Shown here: positions 7,224 through 13,732 of the stretch, piece by piece | Layout: every line of letters starts with the position of its first letter | Numbering within the stretch: the first letter of the stretch is position 1 | DNA from: CAZVXI01 sp964631295 | GTDB lineage: Bacteria; Planctomycetota; Phycisphaerae; Phycisphaerales; SM1A02 | Length of the DNA stretch: 13,900 bases | Reading direction: 5' to 3' | NCBI GenBank assembly: GCA_964631295.1 | Contig: CAZVXI010000076.1 | Span: 1 to 13,900, forward strand | Made by a program: the position numbers and the translations under genes | The notes under the pieces: generated by a model | Seen by the model: only the letters and a program-made list of their open reading frames with translations | Database searches by the model: none | Told to the model about the DNA's origin: nothing

Positions 7224-8432
7224 ATGACGACGATGAAGACGACCGCCGAAACCGCTTCCGGAACGACCGCCGCGACCGACCCGCTGCACCTGATTGATGT
7301 CGACCATATTCGCTTTTATGTCGGCAACGCCAAGCAGGCGGCGATGTTCTACGCGTACACGTACGGCTTTCAGATCGAGCAGATTGCCGACCTGACCACC
7401 GGCATCCGCGATCATGCATCGTACCTGCTCACGCAAGGCAACATCCGTCTGCTGCTGACGACGCCGCTCACTCCGGAGCATCCCGCAGCGGAGGAACTCA
7501 AGCTGTACGGCGATGGCGTGAAGGATGTCGCGTTCACTGTGCACGATGCGGAGAAGGCCTACGAACGCGCGATCAGCAACGGCGGCACATCCGCATACGA
7601 ACCGATGGAGCAGACCGACGAACACGGCACCGTCGTGCGCGCGGGCATCGAGACATACGGCCGCGTAATTCACACCTTCATCTCGCGCAAGGACGGCTAC
7701 GCCCTGCTGGAAGTCAAGAAGGGCGGCCGCTTCCTGCCGCGATTCCGCGACTTCGGCGCGATCTCCGTCAACGAGCACAATCGCAAGAACCCGTGCGGGC
7801 TCAAGTACGTCGACCACCTCGTGGGCAATGTCGAAGAAGGCAAGATGAACCACTGGGTGAAGTGGTACGAGGATGTGCTCGAGTTCAGCATGTTCAAGCA
7901 CTTTGACGACAAAGACATCTCGACCGAGTACTCCGCGCTCATGAGCAAAGTGATGGCGTCGGGCAATCACCTCATCAAGATGCCCATCAACGAACCTGCA
8001 CCCGGTAAGAAAAAGAGCCAGATCCTCGAATACCTCGAATGGCACAACATGACACCCGGCGTGCAGCACGTTGCGCTGCGCACCGATGATGAACTTGCAA
8101 GCGTGGCTGAGCTGCGCGGGCGCGGCGTTGACTTCCTGCAAATCCCCGATGCGTACTACGACATTGTCTGGGATCGCATCGAGCGCACGCTGCGTGAGCA
8201 CGGCCATGACTCGGTTAAGGAAGACCATGAGCGCATTCGCGATCTCGGCATCCTCGTCGACGCTGATGATGAGGGCTACCTGCTGCAACTGTTCACCAAG
8301 CCTTTGCAGGATCGCCCGACGCTGTTCTTCGAGATCATCGCCCGCCGTGGCTCGCAGAGTTTCGGCAAGGGAAACTTCAAGGCACTGTTCGAATCACTTG
8401 AACTCGAACAGGAACGCCGCGGCAACCTGTGA
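7224..8432 (+). CDS. hpd: 4-hydroxyphenylpyruvate dioxygenase (402 aa)
   Basis: A non-heme Fe(II) enzyme that converts 4-hydroxyphenylpyruvate and O2 to homogentisate and CO2 in tyrosine catabolism (or the first step to tocopherol/plastoquinone). It has two VOC-type halves: an N-terminal one from LHLIDVDHIRFYVGNAK (21-37) and the catalytic C-terminal one from KYVDHLVGNVEEGKMNHW (194-211). The iron ligands fit His198 (DHLVGN), His282 (VQHVALRTDD) and Glu370 (LFFEII). The C-terminal gate block RRGSQSFGKGNFKALFESLE (374-393) is strongly conserved, and the length is typical. Start ATG 7224 has GAGGA (7211-7215) 8 nt upstream. Homogentisate dioxygenase is not in the window. The last bases overlap the start of the Nudix gene. 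Confidence 0.96.
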   Translation: MTTMKTTAETASGTTAATDPLHLIDVDHIRFYVGNAKQAAMFYAYTYGFQIEQIADLTTGIRDHASYLLTQGNIRLLLTTPLTPEHPAAEELKLYGDGVKDVAFTVHDAEKAYERAISNGGTSAYEPMEQTDEHGTVVRAGIETYGRVIHTFISRKDGYALLEVKKGGRFLPRFRDFGAISVNEHNRKNPCGLKYVDHLVGNVEEGKMNHWVKWYEDVLEFSMFKHFDDKDISTEYSALMSKVMASGNHLIKMPINEPAPGKKKSQILEYLEWHNMTPGVQHVALRTDDELASVAELRGRGVDFLQIPDAYYDIVWDRIERTLREHGHDSVKEDHERIRDLGILVDADDEGYLLQLFTKPLQDRPTLFFEIIARRGSQSFGKGNFKALFESLELEQERRGNL

Positions 8433-8851
8433 GCGACGCAAGCGAACCGATCTATCCCCAATCCGCCGTCATCCCGTGGCGGCGCAATGATGCAGGCCGC
8501 ATCGAAGTCGCGCTCATCACATCATTTAGTGGCAAACGCTGGGTCATTCCCAAAGGCCTGATCGACCCCGGTGAGACACCTCACCAATCCGCAGCGCGTG
8601 AAGCCGAGGAAGAAGCGGGCCTGTTCGGCAGCGTCGACCCCAACTCGATCGGCCAGTATCGCTACCGAAAATGGGGTGGCGAATGCATTGTCGATGTCTT
8701 CCTCCTCGCCGTCGATCGCGCAGAAGCCACCTGGCTTGAAGATGATCTCCGCACACGCGCATGGCTGTCGCCCGATGAAGCCGCAGCACGCATCCGCGAG
8801 CCATACCTCGCACAAATGATCCGCGACATCCACCACCACCTCACCTGCTGA
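8429..8851 (+). CDS. Nudix hydrolase, DIPP-like (140 aa)
   Basis: A small cytosolic hydrolase of nucleoside-diphosphate-linked compounds. The Nudix box GX5EX7REUXEEXGU is perfect from Gly43 to Leu65, with metal-binding glutamates at 58, 61 and 62. The preceding KRWVIPKGLIDPGE resembles the DIPP/Ap4A-hydrolase branch (WVLPKGxxEPGE), so diadenosine polyphosphates or related pyrophosphates are plausible substrates; this is inference from motif style. The start is GTG at 8429, overlapping the TGA of the dioxygenase gene in a GTGA arrangement, which indicates translational coupling. A weak AGGA lies about 15 nt upstream inside the dioxygenase gene. I see no mechanistic link between the two products. 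Confidence 0.9.
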   Translation: MSDASEPIYPQSAVIPWRRNDAGRIEVALITSFSGKRWVIPKGLIDPGETPHQSAAREAEEEAGLFGSVDPNSIGQYRYRKWGGECIVDVFLLAVDRAEATWLEDDLRTRAWLSPDEAAARIREPYLAQMIRDIHHHLTC

Positions 8852-8880
8852 TCGCCGCCCAAATCAGCCGGAGTTGCCTC

Positions 8881-8908
8881 TTGACACCCGAACAGATGTT
8901 CGTATGAT
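8881..8908 (+). promoter_or_regulatory. Strong sigma70-type promoter of the radical SAM gene
   Basis: A perfect -35 TTGACA (8881-8886) and a -10 TATGAT (8903-8908, 5 of 6) are separated by 16 bp. This is the best promoter match in the window. The -10 ends 7 nt before ATG 8916, so transcription should start at or next to the start codon, giving a leaderless mRNA. The spacer is occupied by the LexA-type palindrome listed separately. Confidence 0.7.
8889..8902. promoter_or_regulatory. LexA-type operator (SOS box) inside the promoter
   Basis: CGAACAGATGTTCG is a 14-bp inverted repeat, CGAAC-N4-GTTCG. It agrees at 13 of 14 positions with the Gram-positive/actinobacterial LexA consensus CGAACRNRYGTTYC. 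It fills the spacer between the -35 and -10, where a bound repressor would block RNA polymerase. The position and the symmetry together are the evidence. No lexA gene is in the window. Confidence 0.6.
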
Positions 8909-8915
8909 ATTCGGT

Positions 8916-10088
8916 ATGCCGGCCCGCCCGCCACACACTCCCACGGAGCGCCCGATCGGCCATCCGCTCGGCATTCGCGGCCGAGGTGCCGGGCTCAATC
9001 CCGGCAATCGCCACGAGGGCTCCGACCCGCGAAATGGCGCGGTCCGCCGCCTTCATGTGCTCGGCGATGCCCTCGACGACATGATCCGCGCCGGCGAGAT
9101 TGACCCGACAAAGCCGAGCCCTGCCGGTTCCACACCAACCGAAGTCCTCCCCGATCATGCTCGCTCGATCCTCAACAAGGTTGATTCGCCCGACCTCGGC
9201 ATGAGTTGGACACTCAACCCATACCGCGGCTGCGAGCATGGCTGCATCTACTGCTACGCCCGGCCGGATCATGAACGCCTCGGCTTCTCCAGCGGGCTCG
9301 ACTTCGAAACGAAGATCATGGCCAAGCACGATGCGCCTGCCCTCCTCTGCACGGCGCTCGCCAGGCCGACATGGCAGGCGGAGGCCATCTCCATGTCCGG
9401 CGTGACGGACTGCTACCAGCCCATCGAACGCGATCTGCGCATCACGCGCGGCTGCCTGGAAGTCATGGCCGAGTGCCGCCAGCCCGTCGGCATCGTCACG
9501 AAGAACCGGCTCATCACGCGCGATCTCGACCTGCTCCGCGAACTCGCGCACCATAGCGCGGTAAGGGTCGCCGTCAGCATCACCACGCTCGACCCGCATC
9601 TCGCCTTTGCCATGGAGCCGCGCGCATCCAGTCCGGCCAATCGCTTACAGACGATTCGCGACCTGACCGACGCAGGCGTTCCGACGATGCTCATGCTCGC
9701 CCCCGTCATCCCCGCACTCAACGATACTGAGATCCCCGCGATTCTCGAAGCCGCTGCCGCTGCCGGCGCGCAGCAGGTCGGCTGGGTCATGCTCCGACTG
9801 CCCCACCAGGTGAAGGACCTCTTCCTCGACTGGCTGCAACGCCACTTCCCCGACCGGGCAGCCCGCATCGAATCACACATCAGAGCCATGCACTTCGGCG
9901 ATCTCTACACACCCACCTTCGGCCATCGCCAGCGTGGCAGCAGCCCCGTGGCTGATCAGATCGCCAATGTGATGAACGTCTTCGCCAAACGCTTCGGCAT
10001 CAATCAACCCATGCCCGAACTCTCAGGCAGCGCATTCCGCAGACCAACGATCGAGACCGATCCGAATCAAATGGGTTTGTTCACGTGA
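8916..10088 (+). CDS. PA0069-family radical SAM protein, SplB-like (390 aa)
   Basis: A radical S-adenosylmethionine enzyme of the group often annotated as spore-photoproduct-lyase-like (COG1533). Numbered from ATG 8916: the family N-terminal RGRGAGLNPGNRHEG (21-35), SPDLGMSWTLNPYRGCEHGC (91-110), and the [4Fe-4S] ligands Cys106, Cys110 and Cys113 of the CxxxCxxC motif, followed by the family hallmark YARPDHERLGFSSGLDFETK. The reaction is not established for this family; a role in nucleic-acid or damage-related chemistry is suggested by its SplB relatives. In-frame starts at 8874 (TTG) and 8904 (ATG) are rejected: one lies upstream of the promoter and the other inside its -10 element. The gene appears monocistronic. 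The upstream LexA-type box implies induction by DNA damage. Its stop is 2 bp from the stop of a small convergent ORF. Confidence 0.9.
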   Translation: MPARPPHTPTERPIGHPLGIRGRGAGLNPGNRHEGSDPRNGAVRRLHVLGDALDDMIRAGEIDPTKPSPAGSTPTEVLPDHARSILNKVDSPDLGMSWTLNPYRGCEHGCIYCYARPDHERLGFSSGLDFETKIMAKHDAPALLCTALARPTWQAEAISMSGVTDCYQPIERDLRITRGCLEVMAECRQPVGIVTKNRLITRDLDLLRELAHHSAVRVAVSITTLDPHLAFAMEPRASSPANRLQTIRDLTDAGVPTMLMLAPVIPALNDTEIPAILEAAAAAGAQQVGWVMLRLPHQVKDLFLDWLQRHFPDRAARIESHIRAMHFGDLYTPTFGHRQRGSSPVADQIANVMNVFAKRFGINQPMPELSGSAFRRPTIETDPNQMGLFT

Positions 10089-10090
10089 GA

Positions 10091-10213
10091 CTACAAAACG
10101 CGACCGTTGGTCGCGTCCGGCCACGAGTTGCAGGGCAAACATTCAGGCCACTGGAAAGCCCAAACCGGCGCCGGCTTCGGATCGGGTTTGAGTCCGCTCA
10201 GATCAAGCGGCAT
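10091..10213 (-). CDS. Possible small protein, 40 aa, with a CxxC motif
   Basis: ATG 10213 opens a 40-codon frame to TAG 10091-10093. It starts MPLDLSGLKPDPKPAPVWAF and continues with QWPECLPCNSWPD. The composition (several Trp and Pro, and a CLPC pair at 25-28) reads like a folded small protein rather than random antisense. The frame is open for eight more codons upstream without a usual start codon. The stop lies 2 bp from the stop of the convergent radical SAM gene, consistent with local packing. No Shine-Dalgarno or clear promoter was found. A hairpin (10099-10115) covers its last codons. The remaining 184 bp up to the permease gene stop hold no gene that I can support. Function unknown. 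Confidence 0.45.
   Translation of the reverse strand: MPLDLSGLKPDPKPAPVWAFQWPECLPCNSWPDATNGRVL
10095..10115 (-). terminator. Hairpin with short U-run at the convergent gene junction
   Basis: CGCGACC-GTT-GGTCGCG (10099-10115) is a perfect 7-bp stem with a 3-nt loop. On the minus strand it is followed by TTTT (10098-10095), as in a weak intrinsic terminator for transcripts of the permease gene and the small ORF. In the plus direction no T-run follows. It overlaps the last codons of the 40-aa ORF, so either role may be partial. The short T-tract keeps confidence low. Confidence 0.4.
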
Positions 10214-10397
10214 GCGGTCTTCGCGCAGGTCGGATTGTCAGACACTGGATGAACCGCCCCGGCAGCGCCCGCGGCGAAGTCGTCTGCCCACGCAACAACA
10301 TCGAAGCCGTCCCATCAGTGGCAGCGCAGCAACAGTCTTGCGCGGCGAGATGCTGATCTGACAACGCGCGCCTGCGTCTCGCGCACATTGAGGCCAC

Positions 10398-12776
10398 TCA
10401 CGGTTCACACACAAGGCATCGCACCGCTTCCGGGCGCAGCAGCAGCCACTGCGTTTCAATCGGCTGCCCGCACTCAACGCACTGCCCGTATGTGCCCTTG
10501 CTGATGCGCTCGAGCGCATCGAGCGCTTCCTGCGTTCGATCCGGGTCGGCCTTCAGGTTCTTCGCTGCAATGTAGCGCAGCCGGTTCTCCAGCACAGTTG
10601 ATGCAGCCGCCCAGCCGACCGCGCCCATCTCAAAGTCATCCACCGTCGTCTCATACGATGCGCGAATCGCTGCGATGCCTTCCGGCTCGCCGATCACCGT
10701 CACGCGATCACCCGTATCCAGCACCGTGCTTCCGCTGGGCACAAGCGTCTCCCTGCCGCGCGCAATCGCCGCGATCAGGCATCCTTCGGGCAGTTCGAGA
10801 TCACGAATTGCCTGCCCGGCAAGCACCGCAGCGCGCGAATCCGGCACGACACTGATCGTCGCGAACCGTTCATCACGCAGCAGCACCTCGCGCAACTCGT
10901 GATCATTCGCCGCCGTCGTCCACGCGAGTCCGAAGCTCGGCTCATCCACGCGCCCTGCAATCTGCGCAAGAATGCGCAAGTGCCACGCTGGATCAACTTC
11001 CGGGCTTACAAGAAAGAACACCGCATGCACACCAACATCTTCTTCAATCTCCTCCGTGAGCGGGTCATCACCCGGAAACACGATCGGATGCAGCGACCGC
11101 AATAGCACCATCTCCGGCTGCTCAAGCGTCACCGTGCGAAAGTGCGGCAGCGCCACGCCGCCCGTCACCGGCGTATGCCCCGTCAGCGTTCCCTGCATGA
11201 ATCGCTGCTTGATCTCCTCCGCCGGGCTTGCCAGCCGCTCAGCCAGTTGTGTTGATGCAAGCTCAATCGCCTGCTCGAACGTCGTCGGCTCATCGCAGTT
11301 GATCACCACGCTGCGCATCACAATCTGCTCGAACGGGTCTGCATCGCGCAGGCCCTTCTCCTTCATGATGCCGCGAAACTCACGGTCCAGCCCATCAAAC
11401 CGCCGCTGCCCCAGCCGGCTGAACCAGTGATAAATCGCACCATGCCTGCGCACGCGCGGCGATGCATACACAAAGTACCACGCCATGCACACTGCAATCA
11501 CGCCGAGCGTGAACAGCATCGCTGCCCACCCCATCGCAAAGATCAGGACTCCGCTCGCGATCATCCCGAACAACTGCATCCACGGGTACAACGGCGAGCG
11601 ATACCCCGGGTCGTACGACTGAATATGGCTCTCGCGCATCACGATGACCGCGAAGTTCACAAGAATGAAGATAAACAACTGAAACGCACTGGCCAGCTTT
11701 GCAATGCCCTCCGCATCCAGCGCCACGAGAAACACAACCATCAGCCCGCCCGTCGCGAGGATTGCCGGCACCGGCGTGCCGAAACGCCCCAGCGCTGCCA
11801 GCGGCCGCGGCAGCAGGTTGTCGCGCGCCATCGCCAGCGGATAGCGCGATGCAGCAAGCATGCCCGCGTTCCCCGTCGATGCGAATGCAGCCAGCGCTGC
11901 AATCACGATCAACAGCATGCCGAGACGCCCGGGCATCCACCCGAGAATCGCCTCCGCTGCAGTCGCCACCGGCGTCAGGTCCGTCGCGAGAACTTCAGCA
12001 TCAACCACTCCGACGATGATGAACACGCCAGCGCCGTACACGACCGCCGTCGCGCCCAGCGAAAGCATCATCCCAAGCGGAATGTTGCGCTCGGGGTTGC
12101 GCACTTCCTCCGCAACGCTGGCAACCTTCGTCAGCCCCGCATATGAGACAAACACAAAACCAACCGTCGACAACAGCCCCGCAGCGCCGAACTCGAAGAA
12201 CGGCGTGAACTGGCTCCGCACCGTCTCCGCTGGCTGCATCGCAATGTGCGCGATCCCCTTCACGATGAAAATAGCCATGATCGAAAGCAGAACCAGCACC
12301 AGCCAGCGCTGCAGCGCGGTCGTCTCCTTTGCGCCCAGCATGTTGATGATCACGAACACAACCGTCAGCGCAATCGCCACCGGCTTGATCGGCAGTTCCA
12401 CGAAGATCGCAGCGTACGCGCCAATGCCGATCAGCGCGAAGGCAGTCTTGAGCGTCAACGCAAGGTACGTGCCCAGCCCGCCGACCGTCCCCGCCATCGG
12501 CCCCAGCGCCCGATCAAGAAAGAAGTACGTGCCCCCTGCGCGCGGCAGCGCGGTGCTCAGCTCCGCCTTGCTGAACATCGCTGGCAGAATCAGCACCCCC
12601 GCGAGCAGATAGGCGAAGATCACCGATGCGCCCGACTGTGCAAACGCAAGCCCCGGCAGCAGAAAGAACCCGGAGCTGAACATCGCCCCGGTACTGACCG
12701 CAAACACATCGAACAGGCCAAGCTCGCGCTGCAGCCGCTCCGTGCGCACACCTGATGCAGAGACAATGTCCGCCAT
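10398..12776 (-). CDS. APC permease fused to PTS EIIA-like, TrkA_C-like and DksA-type zinc-finger domains (792 aa)
   Basis: An inner-membrane amino-acid/polyamine/organocation (APC) transporter with a large cytosolic regulatory tail. Residues 18-440 hold about twelve helices and the APC motif SYAGLTKVASVAEEVRNPER (211-230). Residues 480-640 resemble PTS EIIA domain 2: GGVALPHFR carries the usual phosphorylatable histidine (His545), and HLRILAQIAGRV has a second histidine (His599). Residues 645-705 (LAGQAIRDLELPEGCLIAAI ... LDTGDRVTVIGEPEGI) match a TrkA_C/RCK_C ligand-binding domain. Residues 728-792 end in a DksA/TraR-type C4 zinc finger: YGQCVECGQPI and RCLVC, with Cys766, 769, 787 and 790. 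ATG 12776 has GGAG (12786-12783) 6 nt upstream, so the start is well supported. The substrate is unknown. The tail suggests control of transport by phosphorylation and a small ligand. Confidence 0.9.
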   Translation of the reverse strand: MADIVSASGVRTERLQRELGLFDVFAVSTGAMFSSGFFLLPGLAFAQSGASVIFAYLLAGVLILPAMFSKAELSTALPRAGGTYFFLDRALGPMAGTVGGLGTYLALTLKTAFALIGIGAYAAIFVELPIKPVAIALTVVFVIINMLGAKETTALQRWLVLVLLSIMAIFIVKGIAHIAMQPAETVRSQFTPFFEFGAAGLLSTVGFVFVSYAGLTKVASVAEEVRNPERNIPLGMMLSLGATAVVYGAGVFIIVGVVDAEVLATDLTPVATAAEAILGWMPGRLGMLLIVIAALAAFASTGNAGMLAASRYPLAMARDNLLPRPLAALGRFGTPVPAILATGGLMVVFLVALDAEGIAKLASAFQLFIFILVNFAVIVMRESHIQSYDPGYRSPLYPWMQLFGMIASGVLIFAMGWAAMLFTLGVIAVCMAWYFVYASPRVRRHGAIYHWFSRLGQRRFDGLDREFRGIMKEKGLRDADPFEQIVMRSVVINCDEPTTFEQAIELASTQLAERLASPAEEIKQRFMQGTLTGHTPVTGGVALPHFRTVTLEQPEMVLLRSLHPIVFPGDDPLTEEIEEDVGVHAVFFLVSPEVDPAWHLRILAQIAGRVDEPSFGLAWTTAANDHELREVLLRDERFATISVVPDSRAAVLAGQAIRDLELPEGCLIAAIARGRETLVPSGSTVLDTGDRVTVIGEPEGIAAIRASYETTVDDFEMGAVGWAAASTVLENRLRYIAAKNLKADPDRTQEALDALERISKGTYGQCVECGQPIETQWLLLRPEAVRCLVCEP

Positions 12777-12837
12777 GGTCGACTCCGTCAGCCGCAGCGC
12801 AAGACCGAGCAGGCGCAGCGTGATGTGGTGGTCGACG

Positions 12838-12843
12838 ATTATA
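12838..12843 (-). promoter_or_regulatory. Perfect -10 hexamer upstream of the permease gene
   Basis: TATAAT on the minus strand (12843 to 12838) would start transcription near 12831 and give a leader of about 55 nt that includes the GGAG ribosome-binding site. No -35 match is visible 16-18 bp upstream, so the promoter assignment rests on the -10 and its position. Confidence 0.4.
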
Positions 12844-12932
12844 CACCGCCCTACCCGCTGCGCCTCCCCTCCGCCATGCCCGAGAACAGCCTGCCACCGC
12901 GAAAGCGTCGGCCAGGCAGCCCGGGGCCATGA

Positions 12933-13070
12933 TCACGCCGCATCAAGCATCTTCACCGGATGTGCCTCTGCATCCGCCGCGATCGCACGGCCAGCCGTGA
13001 ACCCGCCGATCGGCCGGGCCTCGATCTGCCTGCTCACATCATACTTCCCGCCGCCCCCGGAGGCCGCCAT
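12933..13070 (-). CDS. Possible small protein, 45 aa
   Basis: ATG 13070 to TGA 12933-12935 encodes a protein that begins MAASGGGGKYDVSRQIEARP and continues IGGFTAGRAIAADAEAHPVK before ending MLDAA. The mixed charged and hydrophobic pattern and GC-rich third positions resemble the real genes here, unlike the other frames over the same stretch. No Shine-Dalgarno is clear, and the frame remains open upstream into AT-richer DNA. It lies upstream of the permease gene on the same strand, 90 bp before its candidate -10. I recognise no family; the Gly-rich start and conserved-looking core are all that can be described. Confidence 0.4.
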   Translation of the reverse strand: MAASGGGGKYDVSRQIEARPIGGFTAGRAIAADAEAHPVKMLDAA

Positions 13071-13173
13071 CCATGCTGTTTCCGCACATCGACATGCATC
13101 GATGGTGTATTCAGCACAGTTTGAAGATTTGTTACATTTTGCCCGATCCGCACAAGAGGCGAAGCGATGCAGC

Positions 13174-13204
13174 GCTCAGCCGTAGTGAGCTGACACAGGT
13201 CAGC
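13174..13204. other. Two overlapping, mutually exclusive short hairpins
   Basis: GCTCA (13174-13178) pairs with TGAGC (13186-13190), and GCTGAC (13189-13194) pairs with GTCAGC (13199-13204) around an ACAG loop. The two stems share bases 13189-13190. TCAGC (13176-13180) can also pair with GCTGA (13189-13193). The stems are short and no leader peptide or T-run accompanies them. Confidence 0.25.
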
Positions 13205-13221
13205 AGCAACGTCCACCGCCG

Positions 13222-13479
13222 TTATTGCACGCAGCAACGCAGTTTCAGCAACTCTGCGCCTGGTTTTAGTAGCTCTGCGCCTGGTTTGAGCAACTCTGCG
13301 CCTGGTTTTAGAACCTCTGCGCCTGGTTTTAGAGCCTCTGCGCCTGGTTTGAGAACCTCTGCGCCTGGTTTGAGCACCTCTGCGCCTGGTTTGAGCAACT
13401 CTGCGCCTGGTTTTAGTAGCTCTGCGCCTGGTTTGAGAACCTCTGCGCCTTGTTTTAGAACCTCTGCGCCTGGTTTCAT
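13222..13479 (-). CDS. Speculative heptapeptide-repeat ORF E(L/V/A)LKPGA, 85 aa
   Basis: On the minus strand an ATG (13479-13477) sits exactly at the edge of the tandem repeat and opens a frame that reads MKPGAEVL and then repeated ELLKPGA or EVLKPGA heptads, ending KLRCCVQ and TAA at 13222-13224. The frame also continues open upstream to an ATG at 13812. Among the frames, this one has the most conservative variation between units: CTA/CTC and CTA/TTG are both Leu, GTT/GTG are both Val, with one Val-to-Ala and one Pro-to-Gln change. No ribosome-binding site is seen. It may well be an accidental open frame over a minisatellite. Confidence 0.2.
   Translation of the reverse strand: MKPGAEVLKQGAEVLKPGAELLKPGAELLKPGAEVLKPGAEVLKPGAEALKPGAEVLKPGAELLKPGAELLKPGAELLKLRCCVQ
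13252..13476. repeat. 21-bp tandem repeat, 11 copies (last one partial)
   Basis: Units begin with CTCTGCGCC at 13252, 13273, 13294, 13315, 13336, 13357, 13378, 13399, 13420, 13441 and 13462, exactly 21 bp apart. The first 15 bases (CTCTGCGCCTGGTTT) are the same in all copies except one G-to-T change in copy 10. Variation is confined to the last six bases: TAGTAG, GAGCAA, TAGAAC, TAGAGC, GAGAAC, GAGCAC, GAGCAA, TAGTAG, GAGAAC, TAGAAC. Copy 11 breaks off after GGTTT. Some unit types recur at a distance (copies 1 and 8; 2 and 7), which suggests segmental duplication within the array. A degenerate partial unit may precede 13252. Confidence 0.95.
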
Positions 13480-13494
13480 CGCGCCCGGCGAAGA

Positions 13495-13508
13495 CCGGCG
13501 ATTGCCGG
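13495..13508. repeat. Short palindrome CCGGC-GATT-GCCGG
   Basis: A 5-bp perfect stem with a 4-nt loop lies 18 bp beyond the tandem repeat. It sits in a run of related CCGG-containing words (GCCCGGCGAAGACCGGCG), so several small alternative foldbacks are possible. No T-run follows. Confidence 0.4.
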
Positions 13509-13661
13509 GGTCTCCCGCCAGCCAACCGGACTCGGAAGATGTCCATCCATCCCACACGGCCGACTCCCTCCGGTCGCTGGCCATGCCACCTGCGCCTGCG
13601 CTTGCGCCCCCGGAGTGCAGGCATCCACAGACCACGGTGGACTCCAACGCATCATCCGTAG

Positions 13662-13680
13662 CCCATGGCTCTGCCGTGGG
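13662..13680. repeat. REP-like hairpin, 8-bp stem with 3-nt loop (AGA on minus strand)
   Basis: CCCATGGC-TCT-GCCGTGGG forms an 8-bp stem containing one T-G wobble. Read on the minus strand the loop is AGA, the same as in the hairpin at 13741-13759. There is no following T-run, so it does not look like an intrinsic terminator. Confidence 0.5.
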
Positions 13681-13732
13681 GTTCTTGCGCTCGGCGGGTG
13701 TGATCGCCGCGCTGTTGACATCGTCCGTTGTC

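Noticed and set aside
8874..8915. Earlier radical SAM starts (TTG 8874, ATG 8904)
   Set aside because: They fall before the promoter or within its -10; a transcript from that promoter could not include them.
10203..10361. ORFs of 64-93 codons on both strands between the radical SAM and permease genes
   Set aside because: Arg/Cys/Ser-rich compositions typical of antisense frames in GC-rich DNA, with no motifs or start signals.
13252..13476. CRISPR array (units contain GTTTTAGA-like words)
   Set aside because: The period is 21 bp with no room for spacers, the units are contiguous, and no cas genes are nearby. The GTTTTAGAGC resemblance in copy 4 is chance.
13034..13624. 196-codon minus-strand ORF with TRRRGSK-type repeats
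   Set aside because: It has an extreme Arg-rich repeat, no homology that I recognise and no start signal; part of it overlaps the better-looking 45-aa ORF in another frame.
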